Of a DNA stretch of 64,000 nt, positions 1-8,867 are shown piece after piece. Below the pieces are notes generated by a model. The model had not been told where the DNA came from, made no database searches, and saw only the letters and a list, made by a program, of their open reading frames with translations. The position numbers were made by a program, and so were the translations under genes. Positions within the stretch are counted from its first letter, which is position 1. Every line of letters starts with the position of its first letter. The DNA is from Phaeobacter cretensis (GTDB lineage: Bacteria; Pseudomonadota; Alphaproteobacteria; Rhodobacterales; Rhodobacteraceae), in assembly GCF_047372505.1 (NCBI RefSeq), contig NZ_JBKBEU010000001.1:3596001-3660000 (forward strand). Direction: 5' to 3'.

Positions 1-660
1 GCGGTCGGCCATGCCGGCCCGGACAACCATGCCAAATGTTGTGAATTGCAGGAAGGAGAAGATGCCGCCGATGATCACGACTGCGAAGAAGAAATAGACA
101 ACACGCCAAACCGGATAGACGATGTCCATGCCGATGATAGCGCCCAGATTGACCACGCCATTCAATGCTTCGGGGGCAGGTGTCTGGATCGGGTTTGCAC
201 CGTAGAAGTACTTTACGACCTCTTGCAGAACGATGGCGAGACCGAAGGTTACCAAAATCTGATCGGCATGGGGGCGCTTGTAGAAATGCTTGATCAAGCC
301 CCGCTCCATCACATAGCCAACCGTAATCATGATCGGAATGGCAAAAAGGATTGCAAGTGGCACGGACCAATCAATGATTGTCCCACCGACATCTGGGCCC
401 AGCCAACTCTCAACGTAGGGGGTTTTGACCTTCAGCGGATTGCCCAAGAAGTCCTTCTGGGATTCGTCTACAGTTTCAAAGCTGAGGCTCAGGACACGTT
501 GTACGGTGACCGCACAAAAAGCGCCGATCATGAACAGAGCCCCGTGGGCAAAGTTCACAACGCCAAGCGTGCCAAAGATGAGTGTCAAACCAAGCGCAAT
601 TAGCGCATAGGCCGAGCCCTTGTCGAGCCCGTTCAAGATTTGCAATAGGATTGCGTCCAT
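1..660 (-). CDS. Branched-chain amino acid type ABC transporter permease (LivH family), 3' end cut by the window
   Basis: Inner-membrane permease of a LivH-type importer. The ATG at 660 opens a frame that stays open for 220 codons to the window edge, so the C-terminus is missing. The N-terminus (GLDKGSAYALIALGLTLIFG, then GVVNFAHGALFMIGAF) is the typical LivH signature, and hydrophobic segments continue to the edge. It lies 153 bases downstream of the binding-protein gene at 814-2160 on the same strand, so it is presumably the second gene of that operon. A LivM permease and ATPases are expected beyond position 1. The substrate cannot be told from this fragment. Confidence 0.88.
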   Translation of the reverse strand, partial: MDAILLQILNGLDKGSAYALIALGLTLIFGTLGVVNFAHGALFMIGAFCAVTVQRVLSLSFETVDESQKDFLGNPLKVKTPYVESWLGPDVGGTIIDWSVPLAILFAIPIMITVGYVMERGLIKHFYKRPHADQILVTFGLAIVLQEVVKYFYGANPIQTPAPEALNGVVNLGAIIGMDIVYPVWRVVYFFFAVVIIGGIFSFLQFTTFGMVVRAGMADR

Positions 661-773
661 TGTCCCCACCTTCGGTTGGTCCGTCTGGAATTAGCATAAT
701 TCGGCTGTGCAGCGCCAATGGCGCTGGTCCTGTCGTCATGGATTGTCGTGCAGGGGTACGCCGGGAGAGAGGA

Positions 774-802
774 AGGGCGGGCACATTAAGTGAACCCGCC
801 CC
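774..802 (-). terminator. GC-rich hairpin between binding-protein and permease genes
   Basis: The arms GGGCGGG (775-781) and CCCGCCC (795-801) pair perfectly, and the stem extends through CAC/GTG with a two-base bulge. No T-run follows on the minus strand. It is therefore more likely a partial terminator or 3'-end stabiliser that keeps binding-protein mRNA in excess of permease mRNA than a full stop. Confidence 0.5.
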
Positions 803-813
803 TGATGTTGTGA

Positions 814-2160
814 TCAGGCGCCGTTGTTGCAGGTGCCGAGAGCACCGCCCGCAAACATCGGGTGATCCGGTGCGTAGGTAACCTGTTCCGCCGGCGTAAC
901 TTCGACAACTTCAAGAAGGTCGAATTCCGAGGTCGGGTTTTCCTTACCGCGCACAACCAGAACGTCTTTGAAGCACTGGTGGTCTTCGGCGCGATACAGC
1001 GTCTTGCCATTGCCCAGACCGTCGAATTCGAATCCTTCGAGAGCTTCGACAACAGCACAAGGGCTGAACGATCCGGCACGCTCTACCGCATCTGCATACA
1101 GCAGTGTCTGACAGTAGACAGTGTGTGCAGCCTGGCTGGGTGGGAAGCCGTATTTGGAGCCGAACGAGCGTACAAACGCTTGCGAGCCTTCGTCCTGCAG
1201 CGACCAGTGCCAGTTGGTAGAACCGTGAATACCCTTCACGTTGGCGCCAGCACCTTTTGCCATCAGGCGAGAGTAAAGCGGCACAACAATTTCGAAGTTC
1301 TTGCCGTTTACAACTTTTTCACGCAGGCCGAACTGAACCGCATTGGTCAGCGAGTTCACCATGTTGCCGCCATAGTGGTTCAGAACCAGCACGTCTGCGC
1401 CGGAGTTCAGAACCGGAGCGATGTAGGACGAGAAGTCAGTCGCGGCCAGAGGCGTGCGGACCTTGTTTACAGTGTTCCAGCCCAACGCTTCGGTAGCGGC
1501 AGCGATGGATTCTTCCTGAGTCCAACCCCAGGTATAATCCGCCGTCAAATGATAGGCGTTCCGGTCGGTACCATAGAGGTTCTTCAGTACCGGTGCCAAA
1601 GCAGCGCCCGACATGTAGCCATTAAAGAAGTGACGGAAACCATTGGCTTTTTTATCTTTGCCTGTGGTGTCGTTGGAGTGGGTGAGACCCGCCATGAAGA
1701 TAACGCCAGCCTCTTGGCAGAGACCTTGCACAGCGATTGCCACGCCGGAGGACGAACCACCAGTTATCATTACGGCGCCGTCTTTTTCGATCATCGACTT
1801 GGCCGATGCACGGGCTGCGTCAGATTTTGTCTGAGTGTCACCAGTTACGAATTTTACTTCTTTGCCCAGGATGCCAGATCCGTTCAGCACCTTGGATGAG
1901 AAGGTGTTCATCATGCCGCCGTCGCCGCCGCCATTCAGATGTTCGACCGCCAGCTGATAAGCGCGCAGCTCATCCGCACCCTCGTCCGCATAAGGACCGG
2001 TCTGGGGCACGTTGAAGCCTAGTGTTACTGTGCTACCGGTTGGCTCATTGGTAAATGCGGCCGCAGAAGATGCGGTAAAGATCGTCGGAAGAGCAACGCC
2101 GGCACCAGCAATGGCACCGGTCTTCAGAACTCCGCGACGCGATACGTCAGTCTTGGACAT
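814..2160 (-). CDS. Periplasmic substrate-binding protein of a LivJ/UrtA-type ABC transporter
   Basis: A 448-residue type-1 periplasmic binding protein. The ATG at 2160 was chosen over an upstream ATG at 2265 because AGGGAGGA sits at the right distance. This start also gives a twin-arginine leader (SRRGVLK at residues 7-13, hydrophobic stretch, Ala-rich cleavage site near residue 35), so Tat export is likely. The mature part has the family pattern: GFNVPQTGPYADEG near its start, a GGSSSGVA segment, and the central DYTWGWTQE. The LivH-type permease follows downstream. Ligand could be an amino acid, an amide or urea; nothing in the window decides. It diverges from the ScfR-type regulator at 2391 across a 230-base AT-rich gap. 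Confidence 0.87.
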   Translation of the reverse strand: MSKTDVSRRGVLKTGAIAGAGVALPTIFTASSAAAFTNEPTGSTVTLGFNVPQTGPYADEGADELRAYQLAVEHLNGGGDGGMMNTFSSKVLNGSGILGKEVKFVTGDTQTKSDAARASAKSMIEKDGAVMITGGSSSGVAIAVQGLCQEAGVIFMAGLTHSNDTTGKDKKANGFRHFFNGYMSGAALAPVLKNLYGTDRNAYHLTADYTWGWTQEESIAAATEALGWNTVNKVRTPLAATDFSSYIAPVLNSGADVLVLNHYGGNMVNSLTNAVQFGLREKVVNGKNFEIVVPLYSRLMAKGAGANVKGIHGSTNWHWSLQDEGSQAFVRSFGSKYGFPPSQAAHTVYCQTLLYADAVERAGSFSPCAVVEALEGFEFDGLGNGKTLYRAEDHQCFKDVLVVRGKENPTSEFDLLEVVEVTPAEQVTYAPDHPMFAGGALGTCNNGA

Positions 2161-2291
2161 GTAATCCTCCCTTATGTGTAATGACGACAACAGCTCCTCA
2201 CTTCCGCTGACGTCCGCACGTTTTCGTGCAAAACCAATATGGGCGCGTGTTGTAAAAACGCGCAATAAAACCCTTGAAATGCACGGTTATC

Positions 2292-2330
2292 TTGTAAACA
2301 AATGAACAGGGGTTGGGTAATTATTGTAAA
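2292..2330. promoter_or_regulatory. Two TTGTAAA motifs in the divergent promoter region before the ScfR-type regulator
   Basis: TTGTAAA occurs at 2292-2298 (inside TTGTAAACAA) and at 2324-2330, 32 bases apart, in the AT-rich gap upstream of the regulator. Related elements, including TTTACCTGTAAA, occur upstream of acs near 29525. Autoregulation and control of acs by the same protein is an inference only. Confidence 0.3.
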
Positions 2331-2390
2331 TTAACTTATGTTGCATTGCAGAAAGCCCTTGATCCTGCATGTTTTTGAGAGGGGGCCATC

Positions 2391-3704
2391 ATGGGGCGCG
2401 ACACGCTGACAGGGAGCCGGATCCGGGAAAGGCGGCTGATGCTTGGCCTGCGGCAGGCCGAGTTGGCACGACAGGTCGAGATCTCGGCCTCCTATCTCAA
2501 CCTGATTGAACACAACCGCCGTAGAATCGGCGGAAAGCTGCTGGTGGATCTCGCCCGTGTGTTGGCGGTTGAACCATCTATGCTCACAGACGGGGCCGAG
2601 GTGGCATTGTTGGCGACCCTGCGCGAAGCTGCGGCTGATTTGGCCCAGCCTGTTGCGGAGTTGGACCGGGTGGATGAATTTGCAGGCCGGTTTCCCGGCT
2701 GGGCCAAGGTTTTGGCCCAGAGCCAGCATCGCACCGCCAGCCTTGAACGCACTGTTGAGACTTTGTCTGACCGGCTGACGCATGATCCTCAATTGGCGGC
2801 GTCGTTGCATGAGGTGTTGTCCACCGCAGCTGCGATCCGCTCAACGGCGTCGATTCTTGCGGAAACCGGCGAACTGGAAGCGGAATGGCGGGACCGGTTC
2901 CATAATAATCTTAATGAGGACTCTCTTCGTTTGGCAGAGAGCAGCCGTGCATTGGTGAACTTTCTCGACGAGAGCGATACGTCCGCTGAACGTCGCGGTA
3001 TGCCGCAGGAGGAAGTGGAACAGTTTTTCATCACCCATGAACATCATTTCCCAGCCTTGGAAGCGGCCGAAGCTGATGCACAAGCTGGTCTGATTGAAGA
3101 ACTGGTAACGGGGGCGGATGAGCTGGTCAGTGAGGCTGGTAAAACGATCGCACGTGCGGCCTTGCAGCACTATTGTAGTGATGCCGCGGCAATGCCGCTG
3201 GACCCGCTGGCAGAGGCAATCGCGCGTGACGGGATCGTCCCGGTGGCATTAGCGCGCAGCTTTGGCTGTGGGTTGTCAACTGTGCTGCGTCGATTGGGCG
3301 CCATACCGCCCAGCATACTTGGGCAAGAGGCGGGGTTGGTTGTTTGCGATGCGTCAGGTTCAATCCTGTTTCGCAAGCCGGTGACGGGTTTTGCGTTGCC
3401 ACGGTTTGGGGCGTCCTGCCCACTGTGGCCACTTTACACAGCCATATCCCGCCCGCAGGAGCCGGTGCGACGGGATGTGGTTCAGCAGGGGCGCAGCGCT
3501 GTCGGCTTTGACTGTCTGGCGGTGTCTTGGCCCCATCAACGACCGGATTTCGACAGTGATCCGCTGTACCACGCGGTTATGCTGATCTTACCAAAACGCG
3601 ATGTCGCGGAAACTGCGCAGCCGGTTGGGGCCAGTTGTCGGATCTGTTCTCGTCGCAGCTGTCCGGCGCGGCGGGAACCTTCGATCCTGAAGGAAGAGTT
3701 TTGA
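2391..3704 (+). CDS. XRE-family regulator with short-chain fatty acyl (ScfR/DUF2083) domain
   Basis: A 437-residue regulator. Residues about 7-60 form a helix-turn-helix (RIRERRLMLGLRQAELA, then SASYLNLIEHNRR). A long central helical part follows, then a C-terminal domain ending with the cysteine pattern GASCRICSRRSCPARREP seen in the ScfR family (RamB of Corynebacterium, PccR of Rhodobacter). Those relatives sense acyl-CoA esters and control acetate or propionate assimilation. It is followed by a two-component module with a symporter-fused kinase, and acs lies in the same window at 27426-29387. This makes a role in acetate or short-chain acid metabolism plausible. Effector not known. Confidence 0.85.
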   Translation: MGRDTLTGSRIRERRLMLGLRQAELARQVEISASYLNLIEHNRRRIGGKLLVDLARVLAVEPSMLTDGAEVALLATLREAAADLAQPVAELDRVDEFAGRFPGWAKVLAQSQHRTASLERTVETLSDRLTHDPQLAASLHEVLSTAAAIRSTASILAETGELEAEWRDRFHNNLNEDSLRLAESSRALVNFLDESDTSAERRGMPQEEVEQFFITHEHHFPALEAAEADAQAGLIEELVTGADELVSEAGKTIARAALQHYCSDAAAMPLDPLAEAIARDGIVPVALARSFGCGLSTVLRRLGAIPPSILGQEAGLVVCDASGSILFRKPVTGFALPRFGASCPLWPLYTAISRPQEPVRRDVVQQGRSAVGFDCLAVSWPHQRPDFDSDPLYHAVMLILPKRDVAETAQPVGASCRICSRRSCPARREPSILKEEF

Positions 3705-3801
3705 CAGCAGCGCAGCCGCGACGCTACTGTTGCGCCAGGGACGGAGACGCCTTGAGGTCGGAACCTCAAAAAAACGGGCGTAGGGGAGGTATATCAACAC
3801 C

Positions 3802-4245
3802 ATGGGCAGACATGTTGTTCTGGTTGAAGACGAGCCGAATATCACCGAGGCGATACGATTTTTACTGACCCGCGATGGCTGGCAGGTGGATACGCATGCC
3901 GATGGTAGCGATGCGGTAGAGGTGATTTACGCGGCGAAGCCAGATTTGGTGATCTTAGATCTGATGCTGCCGGGTAAGAGTGGGTTGGAAATCATCCGGG
4001 AGCTGCGCGATAGCGCGCATTTGCCGGGGTTGCCGGTGTTGATGCTGACCGCGCGTGGGCAATTGCGCGATCGCGAGATGGCAGAGCAGGCCGGGGTAAC
4101 ACGGTTTATGACCAAGCCCTTTGTCAACAACGAGGTGCTGACAGCCGTCCGCGATTTGCACGCACAGGCCGCCATCAGCCGGGCCGAGACATCCGAGCAA
4201 GGGAGTGTCATTGTGGATCCAACTGCACAGGCCCGCCAGGGATGA
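3802..4245 (+). CDS. Single-domain (CheY-like) response regulator
   Basis: A 147-residue receiver domain with no output domain. Acidic pair in VLVEDEPN (E9, D10), phospho-acceptor D53 in LVILDLMLPG, T83 in MLTARG and K105 in MTKPF are all present. About 25 residues of unstructured tail follow. Its stop overlaps the next start (ATGA at 4242-4245), and the symporter/kinase follows one gene later, so the kinase at 4577 is the obvious phosphodonor. With no DNA-binding domain it must act through a protein partner. The ScfR-type regulator or the FliM-like protein encoded in the same run are candidates, by inference. Confidence 0.87.
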   Translation: MGRHVVLVEDEPNITEAIRFLLTRDGWQVDTHADGSDAVEVIYAAKPDLVILDLMLPGKSGLEIIRELRDSAHLPGLPVLMLTARGQLRDREMAEQAGVTRFMTKPFVNNEVLTAVRDLHAQAAISRAETSEQGSVIVDPTAQARQG

Positions 4246-4577
4246 TCCGTGGCGACGGTGCTGAGCAAGAGGGTGAAACCGCTGCGCCCTTTGTCGCGCG
4301 CAAAACCTACCGCCGCCGCCGCCTGATGGATGTCGCCCGAGTATTGCCGGTGTTTGGGGCGTTATTGTTTGCAGTGCCGCTGATGTGGCCGGATCCTGAT
4401 CCCTATCCTGCCCCCGACAGCATGGGCGGCATGCCTCTTTCACGGGCGATGATCTATGTCTTTGTGGTTTGGGCGGCGTTGATATTGGCCAGCTTTGGTT
4501 TTGCCATGGCGGTACGACGCTGGGCAGAGCATTGGACTGAGGGCGGTGATGGCCGTCGGGGTGGGGACACGGACTGA
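4242..4577 (+). CDS. Small two-helix membrane protein preceding the symporter-kinase
   Basis: 111 residues with a basic N-terminal part (KTYRRRRLMD), a first hydrophobic segment at about 30-47 (VLPVFGALLFAVPLMW), a proline-rich loop and a second at about 70-90 (MIYVFVVWAALILASFGFAM). It overlaps the response regulator by ATGA and the symporter-kinase by TGATG, implying coupled translation. Size, topology and position recall the small DUF485/DUF4212 proteins (YjcH type) encoded just before SLC5 acetate symporters. No family assignment was possible from sequence alone, so this is an analogy. Confidence 0.75.
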   Translation: MIRGDGAEQEGETAAPFVARKTYRRRRLMDVARVLPVFGALLFAVPLMWPDPDPYPAPDSMGGMPLSRAMIYVFVVWAALILASFGFAMAVRRWAEHWTEGGDGRRGGDTD

Positions 4578-7255
4578 TGGCCTCGCTCAATCTTCTTGCG
4601 CTGGTCTGCCTAAGCTATGTTGCCTTGCTGTTCATTGTGGCCTTTGCTGCGGATCGCCAGGCCAACCATGGTCGGGCGGCCCGTTGGATGCGATCGCCGC
4701 TGATCTACACGCTATCACTGTCAATTTACTGTACTGCCTGGACCTTTTACGGGGCGGTCGGATATGCGGCGCGCTCTGGATTCGAGTACATCACCATTTA
4801 CCTTGGTCCGACCTTGGTCATGATCGGCTGGTGGTGGGGGCTGCGTAAGCTGGTCCGCATTGGGCGCAGCCAGCGGATCACGTCGATCGCAGATTTGTTG
4901 TCGGCGCGCTACGGCAAATCAAATCTCTTGGCGATTGGCGTGACGATCTTGGCCGTGATCGGAACCACTCCTTATATCTCGCTTCAATTGCAGTCGATTA
5001 CTCTGTCTTTTTCGATCTTTGCCGAGGCTGATCCACTACGGAGCGTCAATGAAAGGCAGACGGTGTTCTGGGTGGCGGCGGGATTGGCTGCCTTTGCCAT
5101 TCTGTTTGGAACGCGAAACCTGAACGCCAATGAGCGCCATCACGGGGTGGTCACTGCGGTTGCGCTCGAAGCGGTGGTCAAGCTTGTATCGCTACTGGCT
5201 GTCGGTATCTTTGTCGTTTGGGGGGTCGCGGGTGGCATCAGTGAGACCATGGCGCGGATTGATGCCTCCACTATCGGTCAATGGCAGGTTGATGGTGGCC
5301 GATGGGCGGCGATCACCTTTCTCTCGGCTGCGGCTTTCGTCTGCCTGCCGCGCATGTTTCAGGTCATGGTGGTGGAAAGTGAGGACGAGCGGCATCTGCG
5401 CGTGGCGGCTTGGGCTTTCCCTCTGTATCTCCTACTGATCTCGATCTTTGTGGTCCCTATTGCCGTTGTCGGACTTGAACTGCTTCCGGTTGGATCAAAT
5501 CCCGATCTGTTTGTTCTGACAGTGCCACTGGCCGAAGGCCAGCAGGGGTTGGCGATGTTATCTTTTCTTGGTGGCTTTTCGTCTGCAACATCCATGGCAA
5601 TCGTGGCCGCGATGGCGCTGTCCACCATGGTGTCCAACCACATTGTTATGCCGATCTGGCTGCGTTGGCAGGAAGTTGGTGCTTCTGTGTCCGGGGATGT
5701 GCGGCACGTGGTCCTGCTGTCGCGGAGACTGTCTATCGCGGGCATTATGGCACTGGGGTATTTCTACTATATACTGTCCGGGGGTGGTGCAGCGCTGGCT
5801 GCAATCGGGCTAATTTCTTTCACCGGTATTGCTCAAATGCTCCCTAGCCTCGTTGGTGGGCTGTTCTGGCGCGGTGCCACGCGGACCGGCGCACTGGCTG
5901 GCCTGTCTTTTGGATTTGCCGTCTGGCTCTATACCATGCTGTTGCCCGAGTTGGGCGGCGGGCTGCTAACGGCAGAGATGCTCTCCAACGGGCTGTTCGG
6001 CCTGTCGTGGCTCCGTCCGCATGCTCTCTTTGGTGTTGAAGGGCTGGATGCTACTGTTCATGCGGTGCTTTGGTCTATGGCGTTAAATACTGCCGCTTTT
6101 GTTATCGGCTCGCTGATGACGTTCCCCAGCCCATTGGAGCGATTGCAGGCGGCACAATTTGTTCATGTGTTCGAACATTCCTCTGGTCCGCGGGGGTGGA
6201 CGGGCTCTGTTGCACAGAGCGAGGATCTGATGATCATGTCCCAGCGAATCCTTGGGGCGGGCGAGGCCCAGCAATTCTTTCAAAGCGAGTTGGCGCGTCA
6301 AGGTGGGCGCGGCCCGTTGCCTGAACCAACCCCGGCGTTTCTGGAACGCCTGGAACGCGAATTGAGTGCATCAATCGGGGCAGCGGCGGCTCATGCTATG
6401 GTCGGGCAAATCGTTGGTGGATCTTCGGTTTCCGTGCAGGATCTACTTGCTGTGGCGGATGAGACGGCGCAGATACTGGAGTATTCTAATCGGCTTGAAA
6501 CCCAATCAGAGGAACTCTCAACAACAGCCCGTAAACTGCAGGAAACAAATGAAAAATTGACGCAATTGTCGCAACAGAAGGACGCGTTTCTCAGCCAGGT
6601 TAGTCACGAATTGCGCACGCCGATGACCTCCATTCGGGCGTTCTCAGAAATCCTGCGCGACACGGAAAACTTGGAGTCTCAGGATCACAGCAGATATGCA
6701 GGCATTATCCATGATGAGGCGCAACGGCTTACCCGTCTGTTGAATGATCTTCTGGATCTTAGCGTGCTTGAAAACGGCCAGGTCAGTCTGAACGTTAGTG
6801 CAGGGCGTTTGGGTGATATATTTGATCACTCAATTGCAACTGCGCTTGCCGATGGCTCGACGCGACTGAAGGTTCTGCGTGACCCGGCGACGGACGATAT
6901 GCGGCTGTCTTCGGATCTAGATCGGTTGGCGCAGGTTTTCATAAATCTGATTGCCAACGCCGATAAATACTGCACCGCAGAGAACCCGGTTCTTCGCGTT
7001 TGCGCGCGGCAGAGCAGTGACTGGTTGTTCATTGATTTCATTGATAATGGCGAAGGGATCCCGCCGGAATTTCGCACCACTATTTTTGAGAAATTCTCAA
7101 GGGTTAGCCCGGAAAGGGCCGGTGGCGCTGGGTTAGGATTGGCCATTTGCCGGGAAATTATGCAGCGCCTTGGCGGCGATGTTGCTTATCTTCCCGGCGA
7201 GACTGGTGGAGCTTTTCAGATTTCGGTTCCTCTTCGACCGGAAAACCTAGTATAA
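4577..7255 (+). CDS. Sodium:solute symporter (SLC5)-fused sensor histidine kinase
   Basis: 892 residues. The N-terminal part (to about 500) is a multi-spanning SLC5-type transporter domain; SIYCTAWTFYGAVGYAARSG and GGFSSATSMAIVAAMALSTM are typical of this class. A linker and coiled coil (about 630-665) lead to a HisKA domain with phospho-acceptor H677 in SHELRTPMTS. The HATPase domain has an N box (INLIANADKYC), DNGEGIPP and GAGLGLAI. It carries no receiver domain. The architecture matches CrbS/CbrA-type kinases, of which CrbS controls acetate use in Vibrio and Pseudomonas. The cognate regulator is probably the CheY-like protein at 3802. Whether the transporter domain still moves solute cannot be read here. 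Confidence 0.9.
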   Translation: MASLNLLALVCLSYVALLFIVAFAADRQANHGRAARWMRSPLIYTLSLSIYCTAWTFYGAVGYAARSGFEYITIYLGPTLVMIGWWWGLRKLVRIGRSQRITSIADLLSARYGKSNLLAIGVTILAVIGTTPYISLQLQSITLSFSIFAEADPLRSVNERQTVFWVAAGLAAFAILFGTRNLNANERHHGVVTAVALEAVVKLVSLLAVGIFVVWGVAGGISETMARIDASTIGQWQVDGGRWAAITFLSAAAFVCLPRMFQVMVVESEDERHLRVAAWAFPLYLLLISIFVVPIAVVGLELLPVGSNPDLFVLTVPLAEGQQGLAMLSFLGGFSSATSMAIVAAMALSTMVSNHIVMPIWLRWQEVGASVSGDVRHVVLLSRRLSIAGIMALGYFYYILSGGGAALAAIGLISFTGIAQMLPSLVGGLFWRGATRTGALAGLSFGFAVWLYTMLLPELGGGLLTAEMLSNGLFGLSWLRPHALFGVEGLDATVHAVLWSMALNTAAFVIGSLMTFPSPLERLQAAQFVHVFEHSSGPRGWTGSVAQSEDLMIMSQRILGAGEAQQFFQSELARQGGRGPLPEPTPAFLERLERELSASIGAAAAHAMVGQIVGGSSVSVQDLLAVADETAQILEYSNRLETQSEELSTTARKLQETNEKLTQLSQQKDAFLSQVSHELRTPMTSIRAFSEILRDTENLESQDHSRYAGIIHDEAQRLTRLLNDLLDLSVLENGQVSLNVSAGRLGDIFDHSIATALADGSTRLKVLRDPATDDMRLSSDLDRLAQVFINLIANADKYCTAENPVLRVCARQSSDWLFIDFIDNGEGIPPEFRTTIFEKFSRVSPERAGGAGLGLAICREIMQRLGGDVAYLPGETGGAFQISVPLRPENLV

Positions 7256-7336
7256 CTGCCTATCGTAAAGTTGTTGGTAACCACTGTTGCGTTAGATCTA
7301 GGGCGAAGCGGTGCGAGAGGGGCAGGTTTACAACCT

Positions 7337-8713
7337 ATGTCTGAAACGAAATCGGAATCGGCAGCGAATGGTGGCGGCGGGGTCTTGGCCCGCAAATTGG
7401 CAGCCACCAAAGAGGGTAAAGGCGGACTAACCAGTTCGCTTACTCTCAAGGCTTTGCGCCGCTCGATTGCTCGGGCGGCGGCTGATCTGTGCGATTTGCC
7501 TGTGGCCGTGCTGGCAGCCCGCCAAGCAAACCGTATTCCGGAAGATTTGCCCCCGAATCTATCGGATAAGCATCTGCTGGTCGTTCTTGATGGACCAAAC
7601 GGCCGTATCGGGGCTGCGACGTTGGATGCCCCAACGGTAACGGCGCTTATCCAACAGCAGACCATGGGGCAGGTCCTTGGTAAAGCGCCGAGTGAACGCC
7701 ACTATACGCCCACCGACGCCGCGATGGTTGCAGAATTTCTCGAACGGACCTTTGCAAAAGTTGTGTCCATGCTGGCGCAGCAAAAGGATGAAGCTATCTT
7801 TTCCGGCTACCGGTTTGGAGCGCAGGTCGAGGATGTGCGAAGCCTTGTCTTGGGTTTGGAGGCCGAAGACTACCGGGTAATCGAGTTGACGCTCGACCTC
7901 GCCTGCGGTGCCATGCAGGGCGGCTTGACACTGATCTTACCTGAGCCAACGGCAGATGATCTGGGGCAGGAGGGGAATGCGGCGCATTCAGCGGGGCCAT
8001 CACTTGGCAGTAATATGGGGTCAATGCGTGCGGAACTGCGCGCAGTTCTTTGCAAGATGAAAGTCCCTGCGAACGAATTTTCAGCGCTGGAAGAAGGTGA
8101 TCTTTTGCCGCTTGATCAGGCGTATCTGTACGAGACAGAGATGATTTCGATCGGTGGACAGACCATAGCCCATGGACGGTTGGGGCAGATGAATGGCGCA
8201 CGTGCTGTGCGCTTGACCGATGCAAGAGAAAAATTGGTAAACGATAGCTCTGCCGATGAAGGAGCGTTCTCGACGCACATGGGCGATGGCGCAGGGGCAT
8301 TGGAGCATGAGCCGCCAACACTGGATCTGTCAGTTGCGGCTGGCGGTTTGCAGGACCCGATGGGCGGCATGGGTGACCTGGGCGGAGACATGATGGGTGA
8401 CCTTGGCGGTGACTTGGGTGGCGGTTTCGGCGGCGATCTCGGGGGTGACCTTGGCGCAGATCTAGGTGGCGATCTGGGTGGTCTGCCAATGCCGGGTGGT
8501 CTTGACGACGGATTAGGCGGTGATCTGGGGGGCGGTTTAGGCGATGCGATGTCCGGCGATCTGCCTGATCTCGGAGATCTGCCTGATCTTGGAGCGATGC
8601 CAATGGGAGACGGCTTAGGAGATGGGCTGGGCGACGGTTTGGGTGATTTCAGTGCTGACGCAGCTGCGATGGAGATATCGGATCTAGCCGGTTTGAATAA
8701 CGGCACAGGCTAG
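7337..8713 (+). CDS. FliM/FliN-type (SpoA) domain protein with Gly/Asp-rich repetitive tail
   Basis: 458 residues from the ATG at 7337; an in-frame ATG-less extension to 7271 exists but the MSETKSES start looks natural. Residues to about 300 resemble the FliM/FliN-family protein of Rhodobacteraceae: an N-terminal ARKLA segment, a middle domain and a C-terminal SpoA-like domain (SIGGQTIAHGRLGQMNGARA). After about residue 335 the protein becomes a low-complexity tail of GGDLGGDLG, GDGLGDGLG and PDLGDLPDLG repeats to the end. No other flagellar gene is in the window and it directly follows the symporter-kinase. It may be a motor-switch paralogue receiving signal from the CheY-like regulator; that is inference. 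Confidence 0.75.
   Translation: MSETKSESAANGGGGVLARKLAATKEGKGGLTSSLTLKALRRSIARAAADLCDLPVAVLAARQANRIPEDLPPNLSDKHLLVVLDGPNGRIGAATLDAPTVTALIQQQTMGQVLGKAPSERHYTPTDAAMVAEFLERTFAKVVSMLAQQKDEAIFSGYRFGAQVEDVRSLVLGLEAEDYRVIELTLDLACGAMQGGLTLILPEPTADDLGQEGNAAHSAGPSLGSNMGSMRAELRAVLCKMKVPANEFSALEEGDLLPLDQAYLYETEMISIGGQTIAHGRLGQMNGARAVRLTDAREKLVNDSSADEGAFSTHMGDGAGALEHEPPTLDLSVAAGGLQDPMGGMGDLGGDMMGDLGGDLGGGFGGDLGGDLGADLGGDLGGLPMPGGLDDGLGGDLGGGLGDAMSGDLPDLGDLPDLGAMPMGDGLGDGLGDGLGDFSADAAAMEISDLAGLNNGTG
8350..8650 (+). repeat. Low-complexity Gly-Asp coding repeat
   Basis: Degenerate direct repeats of the type GGTGACCTNGGCGG encode the GGDLGGDLG tail of the FliM-like protein. Repeat units vary in the third codon position, as expected of a selected protein repeat and not of a recent slippage expansion. 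Confidence 0.7.
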
Positions 8714-8830
8714 TGAAGTTTGGGTCAGCTGATTTGACCAGATGGTCGAGATGCTATCGCGTGACAACGAAGGCCTTGAGAGCCGTATTCTACTAGTGGG
8801 TGTCGTCTTCTGATCCAGATACATCAACGG

Positions 8831-8867
8831 AAAAGGTACAGCAAAAGTCGCTGTGCCCCTTTTATTT
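8831..8867 (+). terminator. Terminator after the FliM-like gene
   Basis: AAAAGG(T)ACAGC at 8831-8842 pairs with GCTGT(GC)CCCTTTT at 8850-8863 and is followed by ATTT. The U-rich end on the plus strand fits a rho-independent terminator ending the 2391-8713 run; it lies between convergent genes. Confidence 0.6.

Noticed and set aside
862..1899. 345-codon plus-strand frame opposite the binding protein gene
   Set aside because: Lies wholly antisense to a clear binding protein; no ribosome site, no family pattern, and composition typical of a shadow frame in GC-rich DNA.
8350..8650. Possible CRISPR-like array of GGTGACCTTGGCGG units
   Set aside because: Units are in frame, contiguous without unique spacers, and encode the Gly/Asp tail of a protein.
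7794..8706. Minus-strand frames rich in Pro/Arg/Ser opposite the FliM-like gene
   Set aside because: They are the complement of the Gly/Asp repeat tail; the coding sense is the plus strand.
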